Shown here: positions 21,232-34,384 of the stretch, one piece after another
Layout of the letters: each line of letters opens with the position of its first letter
How positions within the stretch are numbered: the first letter of the stretch is position 1
DNA from: Steromphala cineraria
Lineage: Eukaryota > Mollusca > Gastropoda > Trochida > Trochidae
Direction: 5' to 3'
Assembly (NCBI GenBank): GCA_916613615.1
Contig: OU744736.1
Location: 5,296,330-5,360,329, forward strand
DNA length: 64,000 bases
Notes under the pieces: generated by a model
Told to the model about the DNA's origin: nothing
Database searches by the model: none
The model's input: only the letters and a program-made list of their open reading frames with translations
Made by a program: the position numbers and the translations under genes

Positions 21232-24200
21232 GTGCACGTTTCTGTCAATTAAAAGTGCCATGATTTCTTGAAACTTCTATTTTTTTGCTGCGGTTACTTA
21301 TTTCTTCACATATTTCAGGCAGACAATCATTTATGAAAAAAAAACATTCTCACTTGAACATCAGATAATATTCAAACCTAAATATAAATGCAATGAGTCA
21401 TCCAACAAGTGATTATCTTCAACAAAATTTCGATCTGATACTCAATTTTAATATTCATATTTCCAATAAGCTTTCCGCATTTAGAGAACTACAAGTTAAA
21501 ATGTATAGCCGAAAGCAATAAAGGGCTGTTAGCGATACTTACCATTTATTGCTGAATAAAACAATTAGACGAGTCTTGCTTTCGGTTAAGATTTTTGTAT
21601 GTGATTTATCTTACAAATCTAGATTTTTAGTAAGAGGCTTAAGAAATTAATTTTTCAGTTTGTATACCTAGCTAAAGATTACATTCTTGTACAAACCAAT
21701 AAGAAAGATTGGCTTTCGACGATAAAAATTCAGTTTCAGCAGGGTTGAAAATTAAACAATCACGTTTGAAAATGTCGAAAGTACTGCATCGTAAACGATT
21801 TGCTATATTTTGATAACTTTTCCAATTTCATTAACAGGCGTAAGCAATTTTCCTCCAATAACAAATGTTTTATTACATTATATTGTGGAGTCCAGAGTTT
21901 AAAATCTTGTGAAAATTACCAATATGTTCTTTGAGCTTTTTAAAAATTTCAATGTCCTTAATAACGTATCATTCATTGATTCATTGAGTTCGATAAATTT
22001 CATTAAAAGTCTCTATTTAGAAGATTCAATGTTCAATATGTTTTGTTCGTGGATATTTTAAAGAATCGAACAAAATGGAGATAGCTGTAGATGTAGGTTG
22101 AAGGATCAAATTAATTCTTTAGCTCAAGAAATTATATTTCCATGCCTATGCGTGATTTTTCACAATTGCCAAAGGTTACTCTGTCAGTACTCATGATTTT
22201 AAGAAGGCAGTTTTTGTGCTAATTGGGTATTTTCATGTCAAGACTATTTTGCAAATCTTTAATATATTCCAGCTTTCAACTTGCCATTGGAAGCATTTTT
22301 GTATAAACATGAATCCTCTCAACCCGGCAGAAGAATATTGAAAAGAAAGAACGATCTGCTATTGTGTTGACATAATTGATTTGTTTTAATTCAAGCTGAA
22401 ACAATCACCCTGATGATTACCAGCAACAGAACATTTTATCAAACAGGATTCTTCTCAGTTTATAACCTCCATATTGATTAATTGCTTTGGGTTTGGTGGG
22501 TGGGGGCAAATTCCTTTTTGTGAGAGCAGGGGGGTTGCCTTTCAAATAAATAAACACTGATTTAAATTGATCAACAGTTGGGAACTGTGTCAAGAAACGC
22601 TATGTTTTAAAAAAAAATGTATTGTTCTATGTAATGGCTTAGATGTTATTAATTTGTTACCTGTTTTCAGACAAAAGTCATATTCCTTTTCCAGGAGTCT
22701 CCAGATTATTATTTTTCCTTTTCAGGAGCTGCAATTCGAAGAAGTCAAGTTGATAATTTGTTCCTGAAAAAGTAATAACTCTTCTCCCGAATCAATCATT
22801 GGTAAATTGCATGTGTTGGCAAAGTTTTATTACTCATGACCTAATTGTCTACAAGATACCAGTCATTTCCTTCACTTCCAGGTTTCTTCTGGTAATCATA
22901 TTTCCAATTTAGGGACTGCAATAAAAGAAAAAGAAGCTAACTGGTGATGCGATAAGGAATGACGCAAATGGGCTTGCTGTCAGTATAGATGTGTGTTATT
23001 TAACTTCATTATCCTTATTTTAGAAAAACGTCTGTAGGAACTGAAGTTCCAGCTAAGCGAAAGGATTTTCCCCTAGTAATGATTATCTAACCTTCAATGA
23101 GAAAGTTGGAAAGTAGATAAGTACTGCAGACCCTTAGTGACATTTCCCCCTGATTCCGAATATTGAGTAGAGAGACGAACAAATTTAAGGTTGAATGGAT
23201 TTGCTTCCTTTTTTATCTATGACCGTTTTAAACTGATATTTTCTTTTTCAAAATTGCATTTATCGTCTTCTTGTCGTCTGTGTATCGAAATTTAAATACA
23301 TACTTTGCTAAGTTCAATTGAGATAGGATACCATTGTTCTCTTATGACAGGCAATAATTCTTACTCCTGCTTCAGGTTTCACTCACTGATAACAATAAGA
23401 GTAATTACAGTAATTATGAGTTTTTGAAAGAAGCCTTTGAGCTTCGAGCCTCTTTCATAATTTGTGCGAGCTTTGGGCCTCTTTCATAATTTTCAGAATT
23501 TAAGGACAGATCATTTGATACCAATAAGCCCTAAACAAGAAAGTGCGTTGTCTTTAGAAATCCTGAATAAAAGGCAACAGATCAATGGTTTTAATGCAAA
23601 GAACAATGCGTTGACGTCAATGATAGATACATGTCAAAGATCTAAGAAAGATATCTATACAGAAACATGTTGCTTGAATCATCATCACCTGAAATTTTGA
23701 TTCATCTTAATGACTTTCCTACACCTATCTTATTCTAGCGAATACATGGAAGGGTTTGGTCTAGGCTCTATGTTCTGTAGATTCAATCGATAAACATGAT
23801 ATTGTCATAATATCTTTATCATTTCATTTCAAGCTTACAGTCAATTGTATATTGTTGAACTTTGTTAACAGGTACGTGAGACAACCCATATAGTATCATA
23901 AAATATGTATGTGTATCAAACAAAACCGAAATGCATAGACTCAGTTCAAGGTTAAATTACAAAACCAAATAAATCTAAAAACAATGGGTAACTAAAAAGG
24001 TAATATCAAACAGTAGAGAAGACGTTCGGACGTGGGATTTTGACATAGCAATGTTGAAATCGAAACTCCACTATTTGCACATGTAGTTTTGATTAGGAAC
24101 ATATTTATCATTTGAACATGGACTTCTAATCCGTTTGCTGAGCAAAAGGCCCTACACTACTTTCATGTTTACAATCGTTTATACTGACACATAAGACAGA

Positions 24201-24324
24201 TGTAATATGTTTAATGAGTAGGAATTATTTCCTATTTTTGAAAATAAAAACCTGACAAATAGAAAACTCATATTAAGTATATATCCTTCAAATGAAAAAT
24301 GTTGTTGACAGCTGGAACCAAACA
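21231..24324. repeat. Block gamma, copy B1
   Basis: Very similar to A1 (8240-11435) despite the greater divergence of the neighbouring beta blocks. Differences include the lost 115 bp near 22130. The match to A breaks off within AACCAAACA at about 24324. No gene recognised. Confidence 0.85.
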
Positions 24325-25063
24325 GCGAGGCTGAAACAAAAAATGGCAGATATTTGCTTTTAAAGAATGGGGGTATGAAAATCTGAATAGTGAGTTTGTA
24401 AAATAGTAAGTTTTGATTAGATTTGATTGTTTTGCCTGAATCAGAATGATAAATATTTTTGGAAATAAATGAATGAACAGTTAAACAGTACATGAAAGTT
24501 AAATGTTGAAATGAAAAAGACAAAAAATGAAGAATCTATACATTTCCATTTTGACCCTGGGCAACATAGACTCATATCACCTTACTTTTTCTAAAATATG
24601 AGGCGCAGCAAAAGGTTCGCACATTCATGAATATTCCTCCTGAGGAAGATGACATTCTAGATGCCGATATTATATATTATGTATTCTATGGTAAACACAA
24701 AGCCAAACTCAAAATGATAGCAAAATGAAGATTGAAAAAACAATTACACGACAAGAGAAACAATATTACAGAGATTAAATATAAAACATAATTCAATTTT
24801 TTTTTCATTAAACAGTTAAGATAGAACAAACACAACTGAAACAAATCTTTCCACAATGGCCACACTAGCGGTAAAAGGTTAGAGTAGTGCAGTTTGCAAC
24901 CAGGAAGCTATATTTCACTGTGTCCTTCTTAATGGTATAAATACAGCAAAGTTGAACTTAATGGAAGAGAACAGCTCTGATACCATTTGTCATGGTAAGA
25001 TCAAAGAACGAGAGCTAGACACACATGTTTATTCTCTAAGTCTGAATTTCCAATAAATGTTTA
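24325..25063. other. U1/U2 junction segment
   Basis: A patchwork. Bases 24410-24530 resemble 4500-4610 in alpha at low identity; 24540-24770 match nothing else that I can see; 24770-25060 carry a module M copy closest to 45125-45330. The alpha start then reappears at 25064. This is the physical joint between U1 and U2 and the best place to test whether the tandem order is real. No gene recognised. Confidence 0.6.
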
Positions 25064-26927
25064 GCATCCTCTGAATGTGAATACTATTATTTACATAAAC
25101 ATAATTATTTAATTATTTAACCCATTTTTAATTTGGCATAAAATTAATTCATCGATGATCCTAACCCTTAGTTACATACTGTATTCATTGAATATTTACG
25201 TACAATATAGGGTAATACAGCGAAAATATAATTCACATTTCACCAAAACAGTGAAAGTAATCTTCTCACTTCTCAATAAAAATATAATCCAGATTTTCTC
25301 ACTGCAATGGAAGATTTAAGACTGATAATATTACCTCCCTTATATAGCATGCATTGCTGAGAATCATTGCCATTCATTGGTGTATTAGTTTTTGTCCGCA
25401 TAGATTTTTCTGTCTATTTCGTTATCGATCATAAGTCATTTTTTTCCATTCCCAGTTTTCTTCTTTTCCTCAAATTTCCGTTTAAGTGAGTGGATAAGAA
25501 ACTAACTTGTGCTGTGTTAAGTAATAGTGCAAATTGGCTTGCTGTCAGTAAAGATTTCTTTTACGCGATTAATCTAAATTATCTATGTTTTTATAAAATG
25601 CCTGACGGAACTGAAGTTAACGCTGAAAGAGGCGAAGTATCTAAGTGGCCATAGTATAACATTGCTAAATTTTCCATTTCATACTATTTTGACTGAATGT
25701 TTCTTTTAAATGATATTACCTATTTCTATTCACTTTTTGTCTTCTCTGGTCCCTATGAATTTATAAGCTTTTTATTGTCTCTATTTTGAAATTAATTTTT
25801 TGGAGTTCCTGAAACAATTGCACTAGTAAGCCTTCTTGAAAATATCACCTTAAACCCTTTAACTGCATGGTTGCAATATTGAGATTACAGTTCGTAGTGA
25901 TGCGGCTCATTGTTTTTTTTTGTGTGTGTACATACTATACATTTTGAAATTGTACTCAGATTACGCGCCCTTGAATCAATATATGAGGAAACCAACCGAA
26001 TTAAACGGCTTCGTACAATGAGATTGAAGTAGTTAACATAATCTCATCATTATGATAATTGCCTTCAAAAACTTAGGGATATACCGTTACAGAGACATAC
26101 TACATTTGTGCAGTTATGAAAAACCCTCCTGTGATATGGTACTATGTTTTGAAAGTAAGCATAAACTGCCATTAAGAGTCAGATAAAATGATCATTGTAA
26201 AACCAAGGAGCCTTTTGTTAGCGATTTCTAAGCTGGATATCAGCCTTTAACAATGTGAGTATGATGATGATTTGAACAGTAATAGTTATTGTTTGATACT
26301 TCGTCTTGTAATGTGTTATTTCTACGTCAATATAATGAATTGTTTTCAAGAGAGGCTAAGGAACCTAACATCTCTAGAACCCTGCAGCACTTGGTTCGAT
26401 TAGACATTGGTTTCTTTGTCAACTCAAATGTACTTATCACCAGTAAAAATGGTATCATCATCAATGATTTTGACACATTTGAGTTTAGCACGCAACACAG
26501 AGAACATGACACGGGAAAATCAAACTGGTTAGCATTAGAAATTTGACACGAATCCCTTGGAGATAATTTTTGTCAAATAAACTTGGACTCGAAAAAGTTG
26601 ACAATAGTCCCAGTGTGAACTCACCAGTTTGTTTCTCAACGGCAGTTGTCAAAAGTAGGCTTCGTCAAATGTTCACAAAATTGATCTGTTCTTATGAATC
26701 ACAGAATCGATGCATATTCTTTTCCTTTAATTATAGGGCTTGACATTTCATCAAAACTAGAAATTGGAAATGGAATGAGGTTTGTATTAGATAAGACAGC
26801 AGGTGATCTATTTCGTTATGTAATTGGAATTTCTTTACACAGACGAAATGAGGTGCTAATTCAAAAATTCACTTCTTTCAGATAGAATACGTAAATTTTA
26901 AAATTTGAAGATACACATGTCCTTTAA

Positions 26928-27273
26928 AGGGGCAGTAGCACGTTTTTTGATAATTTTATATTAAAAAATTTTCAATGATAATTGTATGTTAGTGCTAAAA
27001 GTATTACTTTGATATTGTCATAAATCTTATAACACAAGCCAATTAGCCATAGTCAGAGGACAAAGTATGAAATTCTCGTAAAATCCATTTTTGTGTTAAC
27101 ACCTTTAATTCACTTTCTGTAAGAAAAAGGAACCGCAAGGCTAAACTTTACATTATATATTTGAATTGTTACTGCTCCATTTAGCTTAAATACATTGTCT
27201 TTCAATTGGAACCATTAATTTAAATTTTCCTGACATCACCTTATTTTCCCCCTAAAAACGTGCTACTGCCCCT
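26928..27273. mobile_element. TTAA-flanked MITE, complete, with empty site in U1
   Basis: The 346-bp insertion has perfect terminal inverted repeats (AGGGGCAGTAGCACG at the left, its reverse complement at the right) and TTAA on both sides (26924-26927, 27274-27277). U1 has the uninterrupted site with one TTAA (about 2012-2015). TTAA duplication is typical of piggyBac-type and some other cut-and-paste transposons. No open frame of note, so it is non-autonomous. Related decayed copies: about 21020-21226, 49615-49819, 54980-55287. Confidence 0.92.
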
Positions 27274-27540
27274 TTAACAGATTTTGAATTATCTACAAGC
27301 AAGTGACAGGGAGAGGTCACAAACAGATGTTGATGTTAAAGCAGAAAATTATTTTGAACAACATATGAAGTGTTTTTAAGATATTTACTTCCATGTCTTA
27401 AATGCTCATTTATAATACGTTGTGGTTGCAAAATAGAGATTAAAGCTACAAGAGTCAATTCTGGAAGTCATGTTCTTATAGATCTCGAGCAAATAATTTA
27501 TCACTACATAAACTTTTCCTGCTATTAGCAACAATTTTCG

Positions 27541-27944
27541 CATTCGTCTCTAAAATGAATTGCAAACCTTACTTTGTGGGTTCGAATCGAATCGAATGGG
27601 GCTCGGGCCGAAACTGTAAAAGAATCTGTACTATTGAAGATAGTGTGATTCTTATATTTCGTCTTGGTACTAGGAGATGGTATAATAGTTAATTTCTAAT
27701 TAACAACAGTTTCCAAAAGTATTTTTCAGATCATTTTTCGCACTGTTACTTACATTCGTCCCTAAAATAAATTGCAAACCTTACAGAGTGGGATCGAATC
27801 CGGAATGGGGCTCGACCCGAAAATGTAAAAGAATCTGTACTATTGACGATAGTGTGATCCCAATAATTCGTCTTGTAACTAGGAGATGGTGAAATAGTTT
27901 ATTTCCTATTAACAACTGTTTCCACAGTATTTTTCAGATCATAA
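27541..27944. repeat. 212-bp tandem dimer, U2 copy
   Basis: Units start at 27541 and 27753. Same dimer as 2281-2684 with a few substitutions; one changes the B-box-like GGTTCGAATCC to GATCGAATCC in the second unit. Confidence 0.7.
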
Positions 27945-28700
27945 AAGGGGCGAATATACTGCCTTTCATGTGGGGTTTCTCATTCAAGCACTTCAGCATA
28001 TCAAACGATAAAGTTGATATAACTAAACAGATTTGCAAAAAACATGGAATTGATTCTGTTTGACATGTGTTACTTTTACAAAGCTCACTGATATGTGAAA
28101 ACATAAAACTAGAACCCATTGAATACTTCATCTTAATAACGAGTCGTAAATATTCCCAGTGCAGATTCAATCAAATAGTTCCCCCAGTGCATCTGTCAAA
28201 GGTTGTCCTCGTCAAATGTTCACACATGTAACTCGAAAGATCAATGGTTATTGCTTTCTGTAATTATATGGTTTGATAAACCATGCTTGAAAATTGAATA
28301 ACTTCCATATTAGATAAAGCAGCACACGATCGGTCTCTTTCGCCATAGAATTGGAATACTTAAATAACACAACTTAATTGTGATTCTCTTTTCAACGTCT
28401 TGGTCTTCTTTAGGAATAAAGGAAGAAAGGTACTTCTAAACATGATCAACAGGTTAAAGACAACAAATGCACTAATATCAATTGAAGTTGGTCATTGTAG
28501 GATAGCTTTCCTGTCAACATATGATTTTAGACGATTTTACTTCAATGATTATAGTTTTTGTTGTTTCCTGAGTTTTACTTAAGAGCTTTTCTTCTTGCAT
28601 CGACATTCCTTCAACAACAGGGAAAGGGTAACATTGAATGTCATGTGCGAGGCTGAGACGGAAACTCCCTTAACCAGGGTACTATAGAATATAAAAGTCA

Positions 28701-29582
28701 TTCTACCATAAATGTGCAAAATACTCGTTTCTGATTGGCTGCTTTGAAAAATCAGATGGCATATAATTTGGTTATACGGTGCTCTGTTTACTCTAATGCG
28801 CAAGAATTCATTTGTTGCCTAGCAACAAGTAGTTCTGAAATATTGGTGTTGTGTCGAAACTTTCACAAAATATGCAATTATTGCGTTGTATGTACATTAT
28901 TTATAGAATTTATTCAAACTTTCCACAAGCGTAATGCTTGCGGTCTGTCAAAACCGGTAAAATACACGACACTGAAAACAGTTCAGATATCCCGTTCACA
29001 CGGTCCATCATTCTGTAGTGTTAGACCAAAACAGGCTCGACAAAGTTTAAGCGGCCAGAATTTCATACGAATATGAATCGAAATGCGGCATACACTTACC
29101 TGAAATTTATTTACAACACCAATGCAATATACCTACGTCAAGTTTGTGAATAATATGCAGAACTTTACATAACGCTAGCAACCGTCACGAAATGATAAAA
29201 CGTCTACTGAATAGAGTGAGCTCCCTTTGCAGCATTCGGATAATTGTCGGTAATCTCCGAGGCCTTCAATTTGTAACGTCATTCGAGATAACCAAATCCG
29301 TCAACACTGTGTGAATATCGCTCCGTGGAAATCGTGCACAGGCATCATGACACAGCACACATGAGTCAATGCGAAAGAATATAGTTCAATTTTAAATCGC
29401 TATTATGGTAGAATGGAGATAAACATACTGTGTTTGGAAATCAGCGGCATATAACGGAATTATTATAGCTCTTAATTATCCATTTAAAGCCTCACGCTAC
29501 GCGTTCGACTTTAAATTAAATTTAGAGCTATAATAATTCCGTTATATGCCGCTGATTTCCAAACACAGTATGTTTATCTCCT
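28701..29582. mobile_element. Composite foldback element, U2 only
   Basis: About 880 bp absent from U1, where AAAGTCA runs straight into ATATATTAAAC (near 3442). The left end CATTCTACCATAA is repeated inverted at 29403-29415. Immediately after that comes a foldback with perfect 58-bp arms (29415-29472 and 29524-29581) and a 51-bp loop containing CTCACGCTACGCG. No target duplication is obvious. A 113-codon frame (28735-29076) inside shows no known motif. The loop style resembles the palindrome at 62281-62381. Confidence 0.85.
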
Positions 29583-31430
29583 AAATATATATTAAACTTG
29601 ATTGTGTAACTTTGTAGCATATCCAAGATACACACTGTTCTCATTTAATATTTAAACCCCTCCGAAATGTGAGTTATACCTATTTTCATGTAGAATAGGC
29701 TGATTTAGTTGATTGTCTTTTCCCCCTGTAGACCATGCTACATATATATATATATATATATTGTTAACAAGTCGAAATGCGACGCATCCAGTCATCATTA
29801 AAATGATATCTACAGCAAGTGTCGTCAGAAGTATTTTATTTTCAAATCTACATTTACTTCACGTGAGACCCCTTCATCTTTATACCTATATATATATATA
29901 TATATGTTAAGTGGTCATTAACTATAGCTTTCCTACATCATGTTTATTTCATTCAATGAAGTAATACATTTTCGGCCCATCCTGGAGACTAGGTGAAAAT
30001 TGACTATCTAACAAATAACAAAGTTGTCATCGACTGCCAACTTCTGCTGAAAAAAGGGTATTTGTTCTGCTTCGTATGATTTATTGACATTTTCAACACG
30101 AATTCGTTCAATGAAGCTTAAAAGTAATAATGACTGAAATGGCAAACATGACATTTAGGTAGTTTAACAGTAACGAAGGTCATTTTCCTTTAAATTATTT
30201 TGCTTGAAGGTCTACATGAGTTAATGATTAGCTATTCCAACATGACATAATGACTACATTCTTTAATGGGTTTTGTCAATTTCTGTTTACTACGTCTATC
30301 ACGTTTGAACAAAAAAAGATTTGCAATTTACATAATGCACAAATCTTGACGTTCAAGGTTTTACTGGTTTGTTTCAAAATATATATTTTACATAAATTGA
30401 AATGCTTTTCGAAATGTTATCAAAGGCAGTCTGTCCACTCTTGTGTTTCTTTCTACATAATTATTATATTTACCTAATTACAGCGTTGAAAGGACAGCGT
30501 TATAACTTTAATGGTCTTTGTTGACAACTAAACTGACGTTTCCTTATTAAAATTAAAATATTTCCTTTTTTCAAAGAAAAGTAGATGAAATATAACTACT
30601 GCTCACTGACGTATTTAGATACATGTACATTATACCTTTAAAACCATCAGTTTGAAAATTGTATGTTATTTTTTTGGCATCAATTTGGATTTTCCTGAAT
30701 CAGTAGGATAAATATATCTGCAAGTAAATGATTAAACCATTACAACATGCATATACGTTAAATGTTAAAGAAATATTCCAAAGGAGCCTCGTAAAACAAT
30801 ATTTATTGATGAATCCTTTAGTTTTAGCTGACAAATCACCAAATCTGTCATACAAATTCAAAATTGGGAATTATCAAGTTTACCAGTTTTGATGGAGGCG
30901 CCATATTGCTATCTCAGGCGATAAATGAGAGCGAGAAACCCCAGAGCGGGTATATGACGTAAGCAACACACAACGAAAATAGGAGACACCACTAAATTCA
31001 ATGGTGAGTGGTGACGGCCGTCACACATGACTCTGCAACAACTGTTACTTCAGTAGATACGTCCTGGATAGCGTATATTCTATTTCTATAATGCCCAAAT
31101 CTATAAAAGAACAATTCTGACTGCTGCAAACCTCCAGTTAAGGTTCGGACGTCACAAGGTTTGAACACTGACAATTATTAAGAATTTGTCTACGCTAAAG
31201 AAACACTACATTAAGTTAAAATAAAGTGTGAATGACCTTGTTGAGATAGAAAAATTTGTAAAAAGACAAAATATAATAGAAAATATATTTTAGTTCATTT
31301 TACCACAAGTAAAAAAAAATATAATTACTGACTGAATCTTGTCAAAGCTAAACCTAAAAAGGGAACCCCTGTAGATTTGGATCAAAATGCTATTGTTTAT
31401 ATCAATGAAAACACATATTTTATATTGGTG

Positions 31431-33290
31431 AATAAAATTCCTTTTTCGGAGTGGCATTTTGAGTTGGAAGTTAAGTAAGGACGAATATTTATGGATAACA
31501 ACTTCTTTATCCCGAGAACACGACATTAGAGAACACGACATTACGATCCAGCATGCTTAAAAACGACACTGACAGCTGTAGCAAAACGTTGTGTTCTCAG
31601 ATTAAAAAAGGTTGTTATGCATAATTATTTGTCCTTATCAGAACAAAATTGTTTGGAGTATTTTCTTATAATTCATCTTTTGAATAAATAAAATTATTTA
31701 ACTGTTTTCTTACTTTTAAGTTTTGGGTTTTTGTCATTATTCAATTGAAAAGAAAGGTATATTTTTAATGATCTGCACAAATTATCACAACGTGTATCTT
31801 AACCCATCAAATCTTTCCAAAATGGCAACATCAGCTGTAAAAGGTTAGAGTAGTGCAGCCTGCAACCAGGAAGCTATATGTCACTGTGTAATGGCTTAAT
31901 GGTATAACTATAGCAGAATTAAACTTAAGGGATGAGACCAGCGCTGATAACATTTCTCATTAAAGATCTAAGAAAGGGATTGATTCATGATGACATGTAC
32001 CTTATTCTAGTTTTAGTACATAACTTAATTTGTAATGAAACGAAATTAAGATGATCTATATTATGTCAAACAGAGAACAAAGTGTAACAGATTTAGCTTA
32101 ATCAATACTTTTACTTTAAGTTAGATATGTTTTCACAATGACCACTCAAAGATGTTTAAGGTTGGACGTTTTACAGCTTTCAACCAGACCACTATATTTC
32201 ACTGTTTCCTGTGAAAGTCTTAATGATAAAATACAGCGGAATTGCACTTTAAAACAAGACGTGCCAAATTAACAGATGCCATTAGTCATTGAAAGATCAA
32301 AGAACAGGAGAGAGAGAGCCAGAAGTCAAACACTTAGTCAGACCTTGCACATATAGATTAATTCGTTGAGTTGGAAGATACACATTGGAGTCGTTGGATT
32401 GTTTAACCAATGGACAATGTCGTTAATTTATATGTGTTGTACAGTAGGTTGTAATGACCGTTTAAACTTTGACGTTTAGTGGATGATTAAACTAGAATGA
32501 ATAGAAAAAAGCTTATAACAGTTTGATATATGAGATACAAATAGCGTTGAGCAAATATAATAAACAGCATTTAGCATTTTAGAGTATAAAGAGCACTAGC
32601 TGAACATTATGTTGCATATTGAATAAAGTTAGATTCATCATGAAGCAAAGAGAAATTCCATGAAAATATCAAGCATTCATGTATGAAACATGCCAACAAT
32701 GCGATATACATTGTGAAAAACTTACATTGTGTTCCTGTGTAACTAATTTTCATTGGGTTATCAGGGAGGCTAGATACCCCTTTCCATCGAGGACTGCTAC
32801 ACACTGAACATTAAGGTAGCAGTGGTCATGTGGCATGTTCACTGTATAATGTGAATGTTCAATATACAGTTGAAAAGCGACTCAGTGTGTTGTCGTCAGT
32901 CACATATGCCAAAGTTAAGAAATGGTTTTATGTGTTTTAAAAATTATTGACTTGAAGTTATGAACATTGTATGCTTGAAAACGGGACATTGACGATTGCC
33001 TGTCAGTCAAAAGTAATTTTGGAAACATTCAGAATAACAGTTACGAGTTGAAAATGTTTACCAGGTATTATAATTAGTATTCGTGTAATTTGGACGTATG
33101 AATTTGGCTTAAGTGAATATATATGACAGTTTTAAGATTTCCTTAAAAACAAATATTTATCATAAAATTTTCATTTGGAGAAAGACTAATAGAGTTGTTT
33201 TAAATTCACATTATGAATATGACATGCGTTTGTATCAAAGTAATACAATGTGGCGAAAAACACGAATTTCCTCTTAAGAATGAAAGACAA
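31431..33290. repeat. Block beta, copy A2
   Basis: Near-identical to 5271-7150, with two module M copies (about 31815-31980, 32130-32305). No gene recognised. Confidence 0.82.
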
Positions 33291-34384
33291 AGAAAACTGT
33301 CTATTTATATATAATTATAGAGATACTTATGAAAAAAACTCCCCATCATTCAATTAACTGCATGATCAACTTGTAAAAATAACTTGTCTAAGTTTAAGAT
33401 ATGAAATGGTAGATATATTTTGTTACATGATTATTCAAATCATAAAACTGCTAATCGCTGTGACAAGAATCAAATATCAATATATTTGGGGAATATTTTT
33501 ATTATCAGTTAAGCACTCTTTCTGAATGTTTCTCACTCTTAAACTATGAAAATATCCCACTAGAACAGATGTAAGAGATGTTTATGTCACAGATAAACGG
33601 ATATCAACTAACAATTCACTATAAAGTCAAATACCCACATGAACATAAATGTTTTTACGAAAATGAAGTTAAAAACATTCTCCCTCTTTTGAGGTGGGAG
33701 ATTAGATTTTTTTGTGGGTATAAAAATTATAAAATCCTTGAAACCAACCGGGCAGATAACAAGATTACAAGATTAGAAAGTATTTAGAGGCAATCAAAAT
33801 TTACCGCTTTCATCCCTCCATGAACCGTGATCAAGGCTATTATCTACCTTCCGCTTATCACCACTTAATTAAATCTTAGTAATCACTCATTCTGTCCATC
33901 TGGCTTCGTCTCATGTATTGTATACTGTAACAACAATCAACTCCATCTGGCTTCCTCTCATGCATTGTGTACTATAACAACAATCCAATCACCATGTACA
34001 TCAAACTTGTTATATCTCTGTACATCAATCCAATTAATTGTATAAACATATTCACCAATTATGTATATAATCACGTCTATATCATGCTCTGTATCACTTG
34101 CTTGAAACGGTGTTAGTACCTACACCGAAACGTCGCACTCTTGCAATAAAGAAGTTGTAAATCCATATAACTTGTTCTCATTCATCTTACCAACTTCTAA
34201 ATGCCTCTTAAAGAAGTTAAAATTATTAATAATCCAACATCAATCTTGAAAAAAGTAGATAACTAAGAAATGAGTAAATACAGAGAAAGGTTTATGCTAA
34301 TCGATCTAAAGAAGAATTTATTTAAAATAACTGCACAAAGGACATTTAGTTAAACTTTGGAGCTATTTCATATTTCTCCTCTAT
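33290..34384. repeat. A-only segment, copy 2
   Basis: Partner of 7150-8240, including the Penelope-like tail (about 33800-34185) and its 47-bp tandem. A 69-codon frame at 33578-33787 is intact here but stopped in U1; no known domain. Confidence 0.7.

Larger units (their letters stand above)
1..25063. repeat. Segmental duplication U1 (left copy)
   Basis: Base 1 onward matches base 25064 onward nearly base for base, and the match continues, with insertions and deletions, through the whole 25 kb. Anchor pairs: 1379 with 26289, 3147 with 28400, 8256 with 34400, 9679 with 35823, 17810 with 46402, 19294 with 47885 and 22567 with 51225. The left edge is not seen because the match starts at the first base. 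The right edge is the switch at about 24324-25063. No host gene is recognisable inside. It could be a true tandem duplication or two haplotypes placed in series by an assembler. Confidence 0.93.
25064..31430. repeat. Block alpha, copy 2
   Basis: Near-identical to 1-5270 apart from two insertions (26928-27273, 28701-29582), the loss of the 573-718 segment (junction near 25626) and 15 extra bases at about 30501-30516. No gene recognised outside the insertions. Confidence 0.85.

Noticed and set aside
28735..29076. 113-codon frame in the U2-specific insertion
   Set aside because: It lies inside a foldback-type element, has no known motif, and there is no second copy to test it.
29742..29761. TA-rich run as a promoter TATA box or a centromeric signal
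   Set aside because: It is a simple microsatellite with copy-specific length and no associated transcript features.
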